From Chryseolinea soli (GTDB lineage: Bacteria; Bacteroidota; Bacteroidia; Cytophagales; Cyclobacteriaceae), in the NCBI RefSeq assembly GCF_003589925.1, contig NZ_CP032382.1, positions 7,874,001-7,938,000 of the forward strand: DNA of 64,000 nt. Direction: 5' to 3'. The translations under genes were made by a program, and so were the position numbers. The notes beneath the pieces were generated by a model that worked only from the letters and a program-made list of their open reading frames with translations, had not been told where the DNA came from and searched no databases. Of this stretch, positions 1 through 10,086 are shown piece by piece (the first letter of the stretch is position 1; the number at the start of each line of letters is the position of its first letter).

Positions 1-162
1 TAGGTGTCGTATCGTTCGCTGATTAGCGGGTTATGCCGTGCGTTTCAGCCTCCTACCCCGCCATTCGTCGCTCCAAACCGCCTCCCTGTCGTTGGCTTCC
101 CCAAAAGGGTTATTGTCTTCCGCCCGATTTCCTCGTTGATTTACATAGAAAAAAAAACTCTC

Positions 163-1347
163 ATGTCTATGGAAACTGCTTTAGTGAAAAAATCGAATTG
201 GACCATCCGGATGCGTCGCCAGGCTTTATTTGCGGCGCTGATGATGGTGCTGGTGTTGTTGGTGATCTTTTTGTATTCCTGTAGCTCGGACGACGTCACC
301 ACGGAGCCCACCAACCAGACCAAAAAAACATTCTATGTCGAAGGCACCCACCTTTTTGATCCCTGCGGAAAACAGGTGATCCTGAAAGGGGTGAACAAAA
401 TGAGTGTGTTCGACGAGAACGATCCGCAAGGCGCCGGATATTTTCCCGAGATCGCCAAGTCGGGTGCCAACAGTGTGCGCATTGTATGGCAAAAGACCAA
501 CAGCAATGGCACCGCCACCAGCCTGACCACGCTGGAAGCGATCATCAAGAATTGTATGAAAGAAAAGATGATCCCCATGGTGGAGATGCACGAAGCCACT
601 TGCAACCTGAACGGACTGAACGACCTCGTCAATTTTTGGTCGAGTGCGCCGGTGGTGGCCCTGGTGAAAAAATATGAACACGCCATGCTGGTGAACATCG
701 CCAATGAAGCCGGCGATTATTCGGTGACGGCCACGCAGTTCGAGACGGCCTATAAATCGGCCATCACGCAATTGAGAACGGCGGGCATCAACACACCGCT
801 CATCATCGATGCGCCGGATTGTGGCAAGAACCTGGAACTCGTGGTGCCCATCGCCGCGAACCTGGTGAATCACGATCCGCTGCACAACATTCTCATCTCC
901 GCTCACCCCTATTGGTCCAAGAAAGACGGTGCCACGCCGCAATTCATTGCCGGTCAACTGAACGCTGCCGCCACGGCACAAGTGCCCCTTATACTGGGCG
1001 AGGTCTGTGCGTTCGGCGGTTACCCCGGCGACAACGTGCCCGAGACTTACGGCTGCACGACCGAAGGTGCCGTGGACTATGCCGCCGTCCTCACCGAGGC
1101 CGCCAAGCATGACATTGGTTGGTTATTGTGGGAATGGGGACCCGGCAACGGTTATTACAACGTCGATCCCGTCGTCCTTTGCCCCACGATGGACATCACG
1201 ACCAACGGAACCTATGCTTCCGTTCAGGCGATCACGCCGAACGATCCCAATGCTTGGGCCAAAGATGCCGTGATCACCGGTGCATACAGCATCAAGAACA
1301 CCGCACTGAAGACCGCTTACCTTCAAAACGGGTTTATCTGCCAATAG
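163..1347 (+). CDS. GH5-family glycoside hydrolase lipoprotein (mannanase/cellulase-like)
   Basis: Predicted retaining endo-beta-glycanase of clan GH-A, resembling endo-mannanases in its opening segment (FYVEGTHLFDPCGKQVILKG, then GVN). With the ATG at 163 the protein has 394 residues. A hydrophobic stretch ends in LYSC (Cys40), a lipobox, so it is probably a lipoprotein. The acid/base is likely Glu182 in NIANEAG and the nucleophile Glu280 in LGEVCAFGG; WLLWEWGPGNG near the end fits the aromatic barrel terminus of GH5. The frame stays open to a GTG at 4, but the first 53 codons look like non-coding sequence. A later ATG at 211 would give a more classical short lipoprotein signal, so the start is uncertain. 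Family is fairly sure; the substrate (mannan or another beta-glucan) is inferred. Confidence 0.82.
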   Translation: MSMETALVKKSNWTIRMRRQALFAALMMVLVLLVIFLYSCSSDDVTTEPTNQTKKTFYVEGTHLFDPCGKQVILKGVNKMSVFDENDPQGAGYFPEIAKSGANSVRIVWQKTNSNGTATSLTTLEAIIKNCMKEKMIPMVEMHEATCNLNGLNDLVNFWSSAPVVALVKKYEHAMLVNIANEAGDYSVTATQFETAYKSAITQLRTAGINTPLIIDAPDCGKNLELVVPIAANLVNHDPLHNILISAHPYWSKKDGATPQFIAGQLNAAATAQVPLILGEVCAFGGYPGDNVPETYGCTTEGAVDYAAVLTEAAKHDIGWLLWEWGPGNGYYNVDPVVLCPTMDITTNGTYASVQAITPNDPNAWAKDAVITGAYSIKNTALKTAYLQNGFICQ

Positions 1348-1402
1348 GCCAACCGTAGTAAGCTTCTATTTGATCCACTGTTAAGCGAAACGTAGTATTC
1401 CG

Positions 1403-1438
1403 CCGGGGCCTTGTGCCCCGGGCCAGGGATCTATTTTG
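1403..1438 (+). promoter_or_regulatory. GC hairpin and candidate Bacteroidota promoter upstream of the NHL gene
   Basis: CCGGGGC (1403-1409) and GCCCCGG (1415-1421) form a 7-bp stem with a 5-nt loop; no T-run follows, so it is a poor intrinsic terminator. TTG at 1411 and TATTTTG at 1432-1438 are 18 nt apart, close to the Bacteroidota -33/-7 pattern (TTTG, TAnnTTTG) and about 70 bp before the ATG at 1510. The two readings overlap, and neither is strong. Confidence 0.25.
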
Positions 1439-1509
1439 TGAAAAGAACGCCTCGTTCTCTTCGTGGAACCTCTTTGTCTGTACTACACTACTTCAAGACC
1501 CCTCAAAAA

Positions 1510-2853
1510 ATGAAATCCTTCATAGCATCCTCCATGATCTTCATCGTGTCGGCTGTATCTCAGCAGTGCGCACATGAATATGAATTCAGCGACGACCCGC
1601 CGCGCCACTCGATCAGCCAGATCTCGCCGGTGTGCGGTCGGATGGGCGATACCCTCACCATCACCGGAAAAGATTTCAGTGACATCACTTCCAAGAATAC
1701 CGTCTTCATCAATGGAACCAAGGCCGCAGTATTGCTGGCATCTTCCACCTACCTCACCGCGATCGTTCCCGCGCGTGCAGGCTCGGGCAATGTTTCGGTG
1801 GTGGTTGACAAGGCCGAGGCCACGGGCCCGAACTTTACGTACCTGCCCACCGGTGTGGTGACCATCGCTTCGAACGACCTTCAGATGGATGGCCTGGCGG
1901 CCGATGTACAAAAGAACATCTACGTCGTTCGGGCCGTGCTGAACAGCATCTACAAACGCGCTTCCTCCGGGGCCATCAGCTTCGTCGCCGGCGGCGGCAG
2001 GGCGGGCAATACGAGTGGCTACTTCAATGGGTATGGCAGCTTCGCGTTGTTCGACTATCCCTCGGATGTGGCGGTAGACAGCAAAGGGAACGTGTATGTT
2101 TCCGATACCGGCAATAATTGCATCCGCATGATCGCACCCGATGGATATGTGAGCTTGTATGCCGGCGTCGATAACTTTCAATACGGTCACCCCCAACCCG
2201 GCTATCTCGACGGGCCACGCAACCAGGCCTACTTCGACAGACCCCGGGGCCTCTTCATCGACAAGCAGGATAATCTCTACGTATGCGACGAAGGCAACGT
2301 GCGGGTGCGCATGATCACACCCGATGCGAATGACCTGGTGGGGAATGTAACCACCATCGCCGGCACGGGTGAACACGGCGGCAAAGACGGTCCTGCCCTG
2401 CAAGCCACCTTTAGTTTTGTACGAGACCTCGTGGTGGACGACGACGGCAATATTTTTCTGACCGAAGCCTACGAACCTGCCCGGGTCAGGAAGATCGCGA
2501 GCAACACTGGCGTGGTGAGCACGATCCTGGACGAAGCCAAAGCGCGCTATGGTTGTTCCGGCGAACCGTATGTTCCCCTTTCCATCGGAGGCGTAGCCCT
2601 CGGGCCGGAGGGTAATGTGTACTGCAGCGCCTATGTTCGCGGCAGTGGCAGCTACCTGACCGACCGGACCAAAATTATCACCATCGCATCCGACAACACC
2701 ATCAGCGCGTTGGCCGGTGGTGCCGATGCCAACGGGCCGCGCGAAGGCATCGGTGAGAAGGTCCATTTTCCCTTTACGGGTTATTTGATCATGATGGACG
2801 GCGCTTTGTATACCGGCACCGACTATCAGTTGGTGCGCGTGGAGCCGAATTGA
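1510..2853 (+). CDS. IPT/TIG-domain plus NHL-repeat exported protein
   Basis: Exported protein of 447 residues: an N-terminal signal segment, an IPT/TIG immunoglobulin-like domain (about 35-115, with GRMGDTLTITGKDFSD), then an NHL-type beta-propeller over the rest. NHL motifs are clear, for example VAVDSKGNVYVSDTGNN, LFIDKQDNLYVCDEGN, LVVDDDGNIFLTEAY and VALGPEGNVYCSAY. Cys20 in VSQQC could be a relaxed lipobox, making it a surface lipoprotein. The ATG at 1510 was chosen over the open frame back to 1411 because the signal peptide starts there. In Bacteroidota, IPT/NHL proteins often sit beside polysaccharide-utilisation genes and probably bind ligands; no catalytic site is visible. It ends 15 nt before the next gene and may head its operon. 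Confidence 0.8.
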   Translation: MKSFIASSMIFIVSAVSQQCAHEYEFSDDPPRHSISQISPVCGRMGDTLTITGKDFSDITSKNTVFINGTKAAVLLASSTYLTAIVPARAGSGNVSVVVDKAEATGPNFTYLPTGVVTIASNDLQMDGLAADVQKNIYVVRAVLNSIYKRASSGAISFVAGGGRAGNTSGYFNGYGSFALFDYPSDVAVDSKGNVYVSDTGNNCIRMIAPDGYVSLYAGVDNFQYGHPQPGYLDGPRNQAYFDRPRGLFIDKQDNLYVCDEGNVRVRMITPDANDLVGNVTTIAGTGEHGGKDGPALQATFSFVRDLVVDDDGNIFLTEAYEPARVRKIASNTGVVSTILDEAKARYGCSGEPYVPLSIGGVALGPEGNVYCSAYVRGSGSYLTDRTKIITIASDNTISALAGGADANGPREGIGEKVHFPFTGYLIMMDGALYTGTDYQLVRVEPN

Positions 2854-2868
2854 CGAAACACGTGCATC

Positions 2869-4569
2869 ATGAAAACGCTGAGAAAAAAATTTGCCTATGC
2901 CTCCTTGCTGGTCTTCTGCCTGACCGCCACTCACCTGGCGGCCAGCGCCCAGGACCTGGAGAACATTGCCCAGCAAAAGCCGGTCACGTTCTCGGGAAGC
3001 GCAAGCGCACGTATGCTGTTCTATTCGGCCAAAGGCATTCAAGACCGGAGAAAACCTTTTTCCTATGTGCTCTCCGGTTCGCCCGTGTTGACGCTGTATG
3101 GGGTGACCATCCCTTTCTATTTTGTGTACAGCGAACAAGAGCGCTCGTTCCGGCAACCGTTCAACCAGTTCGGGTTGAGTCCGCGGTATAAGTGGATCAC
3201 GCTTCACGCCGGGTACCGCAACATTACCTATTCGCCCTACACGCTGGCGGGTCATACCATTCTTGGCGCGGGTGTCGATCTAACGCCTGGCATACTGCGC
3301 ATTGGATTTATGTATGGACGGCTTAACCGCGCTACAGCCGTGGACACTACGTCGGGAACGTATGATCCTTTTCAGTACACCCGGCGTGGTTATGCGGCAA
3401 AGATCGGGGTCGGGAAAGGGAATAATTTTATCGACTTCAGCATGATGAAAGCCAAAGACGACAGCACCAGCGTTCACTATTCCGAAAAAATGACCTCGCG
3501 TGTGTCGCCCGCCGAAAATGTAGTGTTTGGAGTGAGTGGTGCCTTTACCTACAAGGGTGTATTTGTGGAAGGTGACGCGGGCTTCAGCTACTACACCACC
3601 AACCTAGGGTCGCATATCAAGGTCGATTCCATTCCGGATATTTTGAAGAGTACGCTGGGAAATTTTATCACCATCAACGGCTCCACTGAATTTTATAGTG
3701 CATACAACATTGCGGTGGGGTATCGCCTGAACGATCTCACGCTCAAAGTTCAATACAAGCGAGTCGATCCCGACTTCAAATCCATGGGGTCTTATTTCTT
3801 TAACAACGACCTGGAGAACATCACCATCGCGCCGAGCTTCTCCCTCTTTAAACGGAAGCTTCATTTCGCGGGCAGTCTCGGGTTGCAACGCGACAATCTT
3901 CAGAACCAGAAGGAATCGACCAGCAAACGGGTGATCGGATCGGCCAACCTTACAGCCAACATCACCGACAACCTCGGTGTGGATTTCACCTACACCAATT
4001 TCTCGACAAAACAACAACCAGGAAGAGTGTTCGTGGCGGACACGTTGCTCGTCACACAAACCACGGGAACCGTTGGTATCACGCCACGATACATTATCCC
4101 GAAGGAGAACGTCACGCACACCTTCCTGCTTTCGTGGAATCGCATGAGCCTGCAAGATCTGAATGCATCTCCGAGGATGAACAACGATCTCAGCTCGGTG
4201 AACATGTTCTTCAACTACCAGATCATGCTCGTTCCCAAAAACCTCACGCTCTACGTCAACCTCAATTCCGCACACCTCACCATGGCGAGAACCGAGACTG
4301 GTAACAAGGGCATTACACTGGGGGGCAGCAAGAACCTGAAAGACAACAAGCTTTCGGTGGGGTTGTCAATAGCGATCCTGCAATCTTTTTCCGGGGGACA
4401 GAAGAATCTGTTGCTGAACGATGGGCTTCAATGTTCATACCGGCCCAGCAAACGTCACACGTTCAGCACCAACATCAACTACATCGGAAACTTTCCCCAT
4501 GAAGGCAATAAAGAGAGCACACGCTTTAGCGAGTTCCGGGGTGAAATTTCTTACGCCGTAAATTTTTAA
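2869..4569 (+). CDS. Probable outer-membrane beta-barrel protein of the TANFOR gene run
   Basis: Exported protein of 566 residues. The signal peptide ends near residue 27 (LAASAQ). The rest alternates polar and hydrophobic residues in short strands with frequent Gly and aromatics (YKWITLHAGYRNITYSPYTL; IGFMYGRLNRATAV; FEGEISYAVNF-like ending), the pattern of an outer-membrane barrel with a C-terminal aromatic residue. I recognise no named family. It is followed after 4 nt by the 1834-residue gene and belongs to a run of four closely spaced exported genes. A plausible job is an outer-membrane partner, anchor or exporter for the giant downstream protein; that is inference from position and fold type only. 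Confidence 0.6.
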   Translation: MKTLRKKFAYASLLVFCLTATHLAASAQDLENIAQQKPVTFSGSASARMLFYSAKGIQDRRKPFSYVLSGSPVLTLYGVTIPFYFVYSEQERSFRQPFNQFGLSPRYKWITLHAGYRNITYSPYTLAGHTILGAGVDLTPGILRIGFMYGRLNRATAVDTTSGTYDPFQYTRRGYAAKIGVGKGNNFIDFSMMKAKDDSTSVHYSEKMTSRVSPAENVVFGVSGAFTYKGVFVEGDAGFSYYTTNLGSHIKVDSIPDILKSTLGNFITINGSTEFYSAYNIAVGYRLNDLTLKVQYKRVDPDFKSMGSYFFNNDLENITIAPSFSLFKRKLHFAGSLGLQRDNLQNQKESTSKRVIGSANLTANITDNLGVDFTYTNFSTKQQPGRVFVADTLLVTQTTGTVGITPRYIIPKENVTHTFLLSWNRMSLQDLNASPRMNNDLSSVNMFFNYQIMLVPKNLTLYVNLNSAHLTMARTETGNKGITLGGSKNLKDNKLSVGLSIAILQSFSGGQKNLLLNDGLQCSYRPSKRHTFSTNINYIGNFPHEGNKESTRFSEFRGEISYAVNF

Positions 4570-4573
4570 GAAA

Positions 4574-7500
4574 ATGAATTCAAAATCTAAACAACCTTTT
4601 CATATGTCTATTCCTGTGAAGGTTCGTGCCCGCGCGATCGTTTTGATCGTTGCCGTGCTTTGGCTGGTGGCCTTGGCCACGTATTGCCAGGCGCAAAATG
4701 ATGTTACCGTTACCGTGATGGTGACCCCGCCCTATTCGACGAAGATCGATGACTATGAGAAACACCCCGAGCGCATCATCATCACGCTGCAGTCGCATCG
4801 CCAGTCGGCCGTGTCGTTGCAATTGCGCGGGGCGATCATTGGGGACAATGGCATCGAGATCCATGCTTCGCGTCAGTACCGGTCGCCGCGGCCGATCGAT
4901 CTGCCTGCGGGCATGACCCTGCAGCTCGACGCGATGGCCATCCGTAGTTTGTTCGACATCGACAAACTCGAGGTGCGCGGCACGTCGGCCACCGCATTGC
5001 GCGAAGGCAACGGCTTGCCGGAGGGCATCTATCGCATTTGCGCGCGGGCGTATGATTATAATCAACCGGAAGTTCCGTTGTCGGTGGATGAGCCGATGGG
5101 TTGCAGCAATGCTTTTCGCATCACCAACCTGGAGCCTCCTTATCTCATCCGGCCGTATGCCGATGAAGTGGTGCGTGGCGTTACGCCGCAGAACGTGCTC
5201 TTCACCTGGAGCTTTCCGGCAGGTGCGCCGCCGTCGACACAATTCAAGTTGAAGATCGTGGAGATGCTGACGCCCGGCCGCAACATCAACGATGCCATGC
5301 AGTCGGCCACGACGCCGCCGTTTTTTGAGCAGACGGTGACCGGCAACGCGTTTCTCTATGGCCCGGCGCAACCCACGTTGATCGCCGGAAGAAAATATGC
5401 CTTTATGGTCACGGCGATCGATCCCTTCCGGAGCACCGTGTTCCGGAATGAAGGCCGGAGCGAAGTGAGCTCGTTTACGTTTGGCGAAGCGCCTGCAAAC
5501 AAATTTCCGAACGTGGCGGCATTCAAAGTGATGAATGCCATGGGGCCCGTGGTGTGCAGCTGCCAGGAAGCCGTGCCAGGCGGTGGTGTGGACAATTCCA
5601 AAGCGATCGTCGGCAGCAAAGTGACCATCGGAAAATTCGAGATGACGGTGCTCGAAGCCACCGAACAAGCCGGCCTGCTGAAGGGACACGGCAAGATCAA
5701 CTTCCCCATGATCAACAGCAAGCTCATCCCCATCCTGGTGGAGTTTGCCGACCTGCAAGTGAATGCCTCCAACCAGGCCATCAGCGGCACAGTGAAAGCA
5801 AAAGTGAAAAGCGATGTCGACTTCATCCCGGCCGTGCCTGCGCCAAACATCCAGTCGATTCCATTCACCTCCAGCGACGCTCAGAAGCTTGATGAATATT
5901 TCAAAGCCAACGTGAAGCAACTGGTTTCCAACATCAACACCGCCATCGACAATGCGGGGTTTGAAATGCCTTTGGGACTTGACAAAAACATCGGCGGCAT
6001 TGGCACGGTCGTTGCCATTACCGGCGCCACGTTCACGCCCGAGCAAGCCACGTTCGAAGCCGCCACGGTGGTGAACATTCCCGACGGTGCCACCAAAATT
6101 GCGCTGGGTGCAAAATCGGTTTGTATGGACAACGCCGGTCTGTGCGGCCAAGGCACACTTTACCTGTCGAGCGACTTCAACATTGCTCCCCTCAACATGA
6201 AGCTCAAAGGTGTAGCGCCGATGCCCGTCAATCCGCTTGACTCCGGAACGTATGTGGTGTTTGACAAAGACGGATTCAAAAAACTTCGCATACAGGCCGA
6301 GTATGCTTTCCCCGCCGGCATGCTGGTGAAAAAATCGGACATGGTAAGCCCGGTAAAGGCGACGCTCACGGCGAGTGCCATTTCCTGGAGCAATTGGATG
6401 GCGAAAGTGGATATCGATCCATTCTATTTGAGTGGCAGCACCGATTTCGGTTTCACGCTGGTGGGCAGCGGTACCTATGATCACTCTTCCTCATCAAATC
6501 CTATGGGGATGCCGGTCATCGCCGCCAAGCCCAATCTTTCCACCCCCGACTGGAACGGCTTCTATCTTCCCAACCTGACGGTAGAGCTCCCGGCAATCAT
6601 TAAAAAGGCATCGGGTGGGCCGCCCCTAACGACTGCCGTAAAAGATCTGATCATTGACACGCAAGGCCTGAGCGGTGCCGTGAACGCCACCAACGTGTTG
6701 GCTATTGGCGATGGTGACCTGGGCGGATGGTATTATTCGGTGGATAACATCGGCATAAACTTTCTGAACAACTCTTTTGTATCGGGGGGCATGAATGGCA
6801 AGCTGGTGCTTCCTATCTCCGGCTCCAACACCGCCAATCCAAAGAGTCAACTCGATTATACTTCCACTCTGAGCAAGCCCGCGGGTTCGCTGGAATTTCA
6901 GTTTGTGATCAAGCCGAAGAACGACCTCGAGGTGCCCATCTGGTACTCGAAGTTCACGCTGGCCAACACGTCAAACATCCTGGTGACCGCGGGTGGTGGA
7001 AAAGATTTTTATGCGGCCGCCACGCTTAACGGAGGTATGGACATCATCGCCGACTTGTCGCCGTTGACGAAGATCAATTTCCGGGCAATGGAATTCCAGG
7101 GGTTGAAGCTGCAGACCGTGGCGCCTTATCTCGACATCGAAACGTTCAATGCCGGGTTGGCCAGTCCGAACAAGTCGCTTGGCGGTTTTGATATTGGCTT
7201 AGAGCAAATCAAACCCGTGCTTTCCGGATCGAAAGCTGGCATCGGTTTCACGATGAACGTGGAGCTTTGCAACATCGCGTTGATGCCTAAAGCGTCGTTC
7301 AGCTTTGATTTGCTCGGCAAGTTGGACTTCAACGGCAAACGCCCTGACTGGAAGTTCGACAAAGTGGATCCCAAGAAAATCAGCCTCGAGGGAACGGTCG
7401 GTCCCGTCAACGTGAAAGGTGACGTGGCTTTCTTTGATGGTGATGCCGAGTTTGGTAATGGCATTCGCGGAGGATTGAAAGCTGTCATGTTTTCGGGTTT

Positions 7501-10078
7501 TGAAGCGGATGCGCAAGTACTGTTTGGCAACAAATCCTTCCACTATTGGTATGTCGACGCCCGGTTCAAATTGCCGCCTCCCGGTATCGCCGTGGGCGGG
7601 CCAATTCCCGTCAGCATTTTTGGTTTTGGCGGCGGTGTGTTTTACAACCTCAGTCAAAAGCCCGTACTCAACCCGAAAGATTTTTACAACGCTGGTCCCC
7701 CGCCGGTTGCCAACCTGTATACGCCGACAGCCAACCGCGCCGGTTTCAAGGCCACCATCATTATGGGGGTGAGCGATGGCACTTCGTTCCAGGCGTCGGG
7801 TACGTTCGAGGCGATCGTGAACACCAGCACCATGGCACCGGTGTCGATGAGCATTGACATCGATGCAGCAATGATCTGCCCGTTGATGCAAACGGATAAG
7901 GCGTTTGTGAAAGGCAAAGGCATCATTCGCTACGACTTCGCCAACGATATCTTTGATGCCATGGTCGGTGTGAACGTGAATCTGGTCGACGTCATCGACG
8001 GGCATGGATTTATCCACCTCAACATCGACGCCGGCAAGAGTCAATGGTTCTTCAAAGTGGGCGAGCCTTCGGATCGGATAAAACTGAGCCTGGTGAAGTT
8101 CCTGAACTACGACGGCTATCTGATGATGGGGAACCACGACATCCCGGGAGTGCCGCCGCCACCCCAACAAGTGCTCGATCAAATCAAAGGCTACGGCGGA
8201 AACCGCACGGGTGACATCGGGATGGGTGAAGGTCTTGCCTTTGGTGCCAGCATGGGTTACGGACCGGCGGACCTTCGCTTCCTGATCTTCTACATGAGGC
8301 TTGGCGCGGGCATCGGTTTTGATATCGCGTTGCGAAAGTTGAGCGAGGGTTGTGATGCGGCAAAGGAACCGGGCGTTAATGGCTGGTATGCCAATGGTCA
8401 ACTGTATATGTGGGCCGAGTTCGCGTTTGGCTTGAGTGTGGATGAATGGTTCTTCACGGGCAATGTGGCCGTGGCCGAAGTGAAGGCTGCCGCGCTCATG
8501 ACGATGGGCATACCGAACCCCACATGGTTCGACGGCTGGCTTCATGGCGAATACAACGTGTTGGGTGGACTGATCTCTGGTCATATGAACTTCCACGTTG
8601 AGGTTGGCAGTCGTTGCGTTCCGGAATACAGTCCGTTTGGCGGCATACCGATCATCAGTGAGTTGAGTCCAGCCGGAAACAACACGTCCATCCTGGCCGA
8701 TCCGCAGACGGCATTCAACTATCCTGTGGAAACCGAGTTTGTCATCCCCATGCTCAACGACAAGGGTGTGCAGGTGGCCCGCACGTTCCGGGTGGATCTG
8801 CAACAGTTTGATGTGATCAAGAAGAGCACCGGTGAAGTTGTTTGCAGCAAGACACTGAACCGCACCTTCCGGATCTCGGATGAAGGCAAACTGGCCACGA
8901 TCTATAAAGATGCCGCGCTTGACCCGAAAGAAAACTATACCATCAAAGTAAAGGTGCAAGCCTTTGAGATCATTGGCTCTACCAAAAAGCCCTGCACGTT
9001 CAAAGGCAATCCGATGATTGAAGAACGAAGCCTCGATTTTGCCACGGGCGAATGCATTGCCAAGATCACCAATGCGGTTGTGGCCACGTATCCCATCAGC
9101 CGGCAGCGTTACCTTTTGCAAAAAGAATCGACAACGGGATACATCGAGCTCACCCAAGCCGTGCCTTGTTTGATGAACGATCCCAACTATGATCTCTTTG
9201 CGATTTTTACATCGTACCAGGGTGGCAAGTCCGGAACCTTCGAAACGCCTGTGTCGTCCTATGGCCGCTACGGTGTGTCGTTCGCCATTCCCACGTTGCC
9301 AAACGATCAGGTGATCGAGTTCAAATTGGTGAAACGCATCAAAGCAACCTCCGTCATGGCGGCATCGGGCTCGCCCGGCAGCGGGATTCAAAAATTTGGA
9401 CAACTCAAGGGCACGGCACTGATGGGTAGCAACTTTACACACGATGTGGAAAATAAGTATCTGGGCAGCTACAACTTTGTCGACGTGAGCAACAGCGCGT
9501 TGACCGGTGTGCACGTTTCGCTGAAGAAGGCACCGGATATCGAGTTGCACCGGTACTATTTTAAAACCAGCAAGTACAACACCCTGTCCGAAAAGCTTTC
9601 GCATTCCGAAGTGTCGTCGACGGCACGCAAAGATGCCTTTGGGATCCTCGAGTTGTATGCCGCTGAATATGGATTGAGTGAAGGTTTCGATGTGTTCGAT
9701 ATCCAGGGATTCAACTACACGTTTGCAGACGATGGCTATAAGATCGGTCCGTTGGTTGTCGTGTCTGAAGCCAAGCCGCGCAACCGGTGGTCGGAAGAAC
9801 ACACGCGTCGCGCCTTCTATGAACCTTGGGCCAAGGTTTTCTATGGCGGTTATTATGAAGAACTGGGCCCGCGCTATATCCGCTCTTTTGGCACGCCACT
9901 CGAGGAGATCGCCTTCTTTGAACCGGCATCGCGCCCGATCGACTTTTCTGTCGGGTCCGTCGATCCTCCGCTAACCAATGCGGAGATCAATGAGCAAGTC
10001 ATCTCGCAATACATTAAGGTCTATGCCAACGAGGTGGCCAGCAAGTCCGCGGTAACTAAAATGATCATGTTAAAATAA
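4574..10078 (+). CDS. Giant exported TANFOR-type protein
   Basis: 1834-residue exported protein. A signal peptide ends near residue 41 (TYCQAQ); an alternative start is the ATG at 4604. The first 300 residues match my memory of large Bacteroidota proteins annotated 'TANFOR domain-containing': a beta-rich opening (VTVTVMVTPPYSTKIDDYEK), then GNGLPEGIYRICARAYDYN, then an Ig/FN3-like segment (NVLFTWSFPAGAPPSTQFKL). The middle (about 350-1330) is a very long Gly/Asp-rich beta region, and the last 500 residues form further beta domains. No catalytic motif and no C-terminal T9SS sorting sequence are evident. It lies 4 nt after a barrel candidate and 8 nt before a small secreted protein. Its function is unknown; large surface or periplasmic assembly is an inference. 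The family name is from memory and should be checked against TIGR02542. Confidence 0.7.
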   Translation: MNSKSKQPFHMSIPVKVRARAIVLIVAVLWLVALATYCQAQNDVTVTVMVTPPYSTKIDDYEKHPERIIITLQSHRQSAVSLQLRGAIIGDNGIEIHASRQYRSPRPIDLPAGMTLQLDAMAIRSLFDIDKLEVRGTSATALREGNGLPEGIYRICARAYDYNQPEVPLSVDEPMGCSNAFRITNLEPPYLIRPYADEVVRGVTPQNVLFTWSFPAGAPPSTQFKLKIVEMLTPGRNINDAMQSATTPPFFEQTVTGNAFLYGPAQPTLIAGRKYAFMVTAIDPFRSTVFRNEGRSEVSSFTFGEAPANKFPNVAAFKVMNAMGPVVCSCQEAVPGGGVDNSKAIVGSKVTIGKFEMTVLEATEQAGLLKGHGKINFPMINSKLIPILVEFADLQVNASNQAISGTVKAKVKSDVDFIPAVPAPNIQSIPFTSSDAQKLDEYFKANVKQLVSNINTAIDNAGFEMPLGLDKNIGGIGTVVAITGATFTPEQATFEAATVVNIPDGATKIALGAKSVCMDNAGLCGQGTLYLSSDFNIAPLNMKLKGVAPMPVNPLDSGTYVVFDKDGFKKLRIQAEYAFPAGMLVKKSDMVSPVKATLTASAISWSNWMAKVDIDPFYLSGSTDFGFTLVGSGTYDHSSSSNPMGMPVIAAKPNLSTPDWNGFYLPNLTVELPAIIKKASGGPPLTTAVKDLIIDTQGLSGAVNATNVLAIGDGDLGGWYYSVDNIGINFLNNSFVSGGMNGKLVLPISGSNTANPKSQLDYTSTLSKPAGSLEFQFVIKPKNDLEVPIWYSKFTLANTSNILVTAGGGKDFYAAATLNGGMDIIADLSPLTKINFRAMEFQGLKLQTVAPYLDIETFNAGLASPNKSLGGFDIGLEQIKPVLSGSKAGIGFTMNVELCNIALMPKASFSFDLLGKLDFNGKRPDWKFDKVDPKKISLEGTVGPVNVKGDVAFFDGDAEFGNGIRGGLKAVMFSGFEADAQVLFGNKSFHYWYVDARFKLPPPGIAVGGPIPVSIFGFGGGVFYNLSQKPVLNPKDFYNAGPPPVANLYTPTANRAGFKATIIMGVSDGTSFQASGTFEAIVNTSTMAPVSMSIDIDAAMICPLMQTDKAFVKGKGIIRYDFANDIFDAMVGVNVNLVDVIDGHGFIHLNIDAGKSQWFFKVGEPSDRIKLSLVKFLNYDGYLMMGNHDIPGVPPPPQQVLDQIKGYGGNRTGDIGMGEGLAFGASMGYGPADLRFLIFYMRLGAGIGFDIALRKLSEGCDAAKEPGVNGWYANGQLYMWAEFAFGLSVDEWFFTGNVAVAEVKAAALMTMGIPNPTWFDGWLHGEYNVLGGLISGHMNFHVEVGSRCVPEYSPFGGIPIISELSPAGNNTSILADPQTAFNYPVETEFVIPMLNDKGVQVARTFRVDLQQFDVIKKSTGEVVCSKTLNRTFRISDEGKLATIYKDAALDPKENYTIKVKVQAFEIIGSTKKPCTFKGNPMIEERSLDFATGECIAKITNAVVATYPISRQRYLLQKESTTGYIELTQAVPCLMNDPNYDLFAIFTSYQGGKSGTFETPVSSYGRYGVSFAIPTLPNDQVIEFKLVKRIKATSVMAASGSPGSGIQKFGQLKGTALMGSNFTHDVENKYLGSYNFVDVSNSALTGVHVSLKKAPDIELHRYYFKTSKYNTLSEKLSHSEVSSTARKDAFGILELYAAEYGLSEGFDVFDIQGFNYTFADDGYKIGPLVVVSEAKPRNRWSEEHTRRAFYEPWAKVFYGGYYEELGPRYIRSFGTPLEEIAFFEPASRPIDFSVGSVDPPLTNAEINEQVISQYIKVYANEVASKSAVTKMIMLK

Positions 10079-10086
10079 CAAACACT

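Noticed and set aside
4..162. N-terminal extension of the GH5 frame from a GTG
   Set aside because: Proline-rich and unlike any export signal; the lipoprotein signal starts at 163 or 211.
1403..1421. GC-rich hairpin as a terminator after the GH5 gene
   Set aside because: The stem is only 7 bp and no T-run follows, so termination cannot be supported.
1483..3255. 590-codon open frame on the minus strand
   Set aside because: It lies antisense to the NHL and barrel genes, has low-complexity His/Arg/Gly composition and no export signal or known motif. It is a shadow of high-GC codon usage.
7199..9802. 867-codon minus-strand open frame inside the giant gene
   Set aside because: Rich in His, Arg and Gln with no domain, and fully antisense to a gene with a clear signal peptide and family match.
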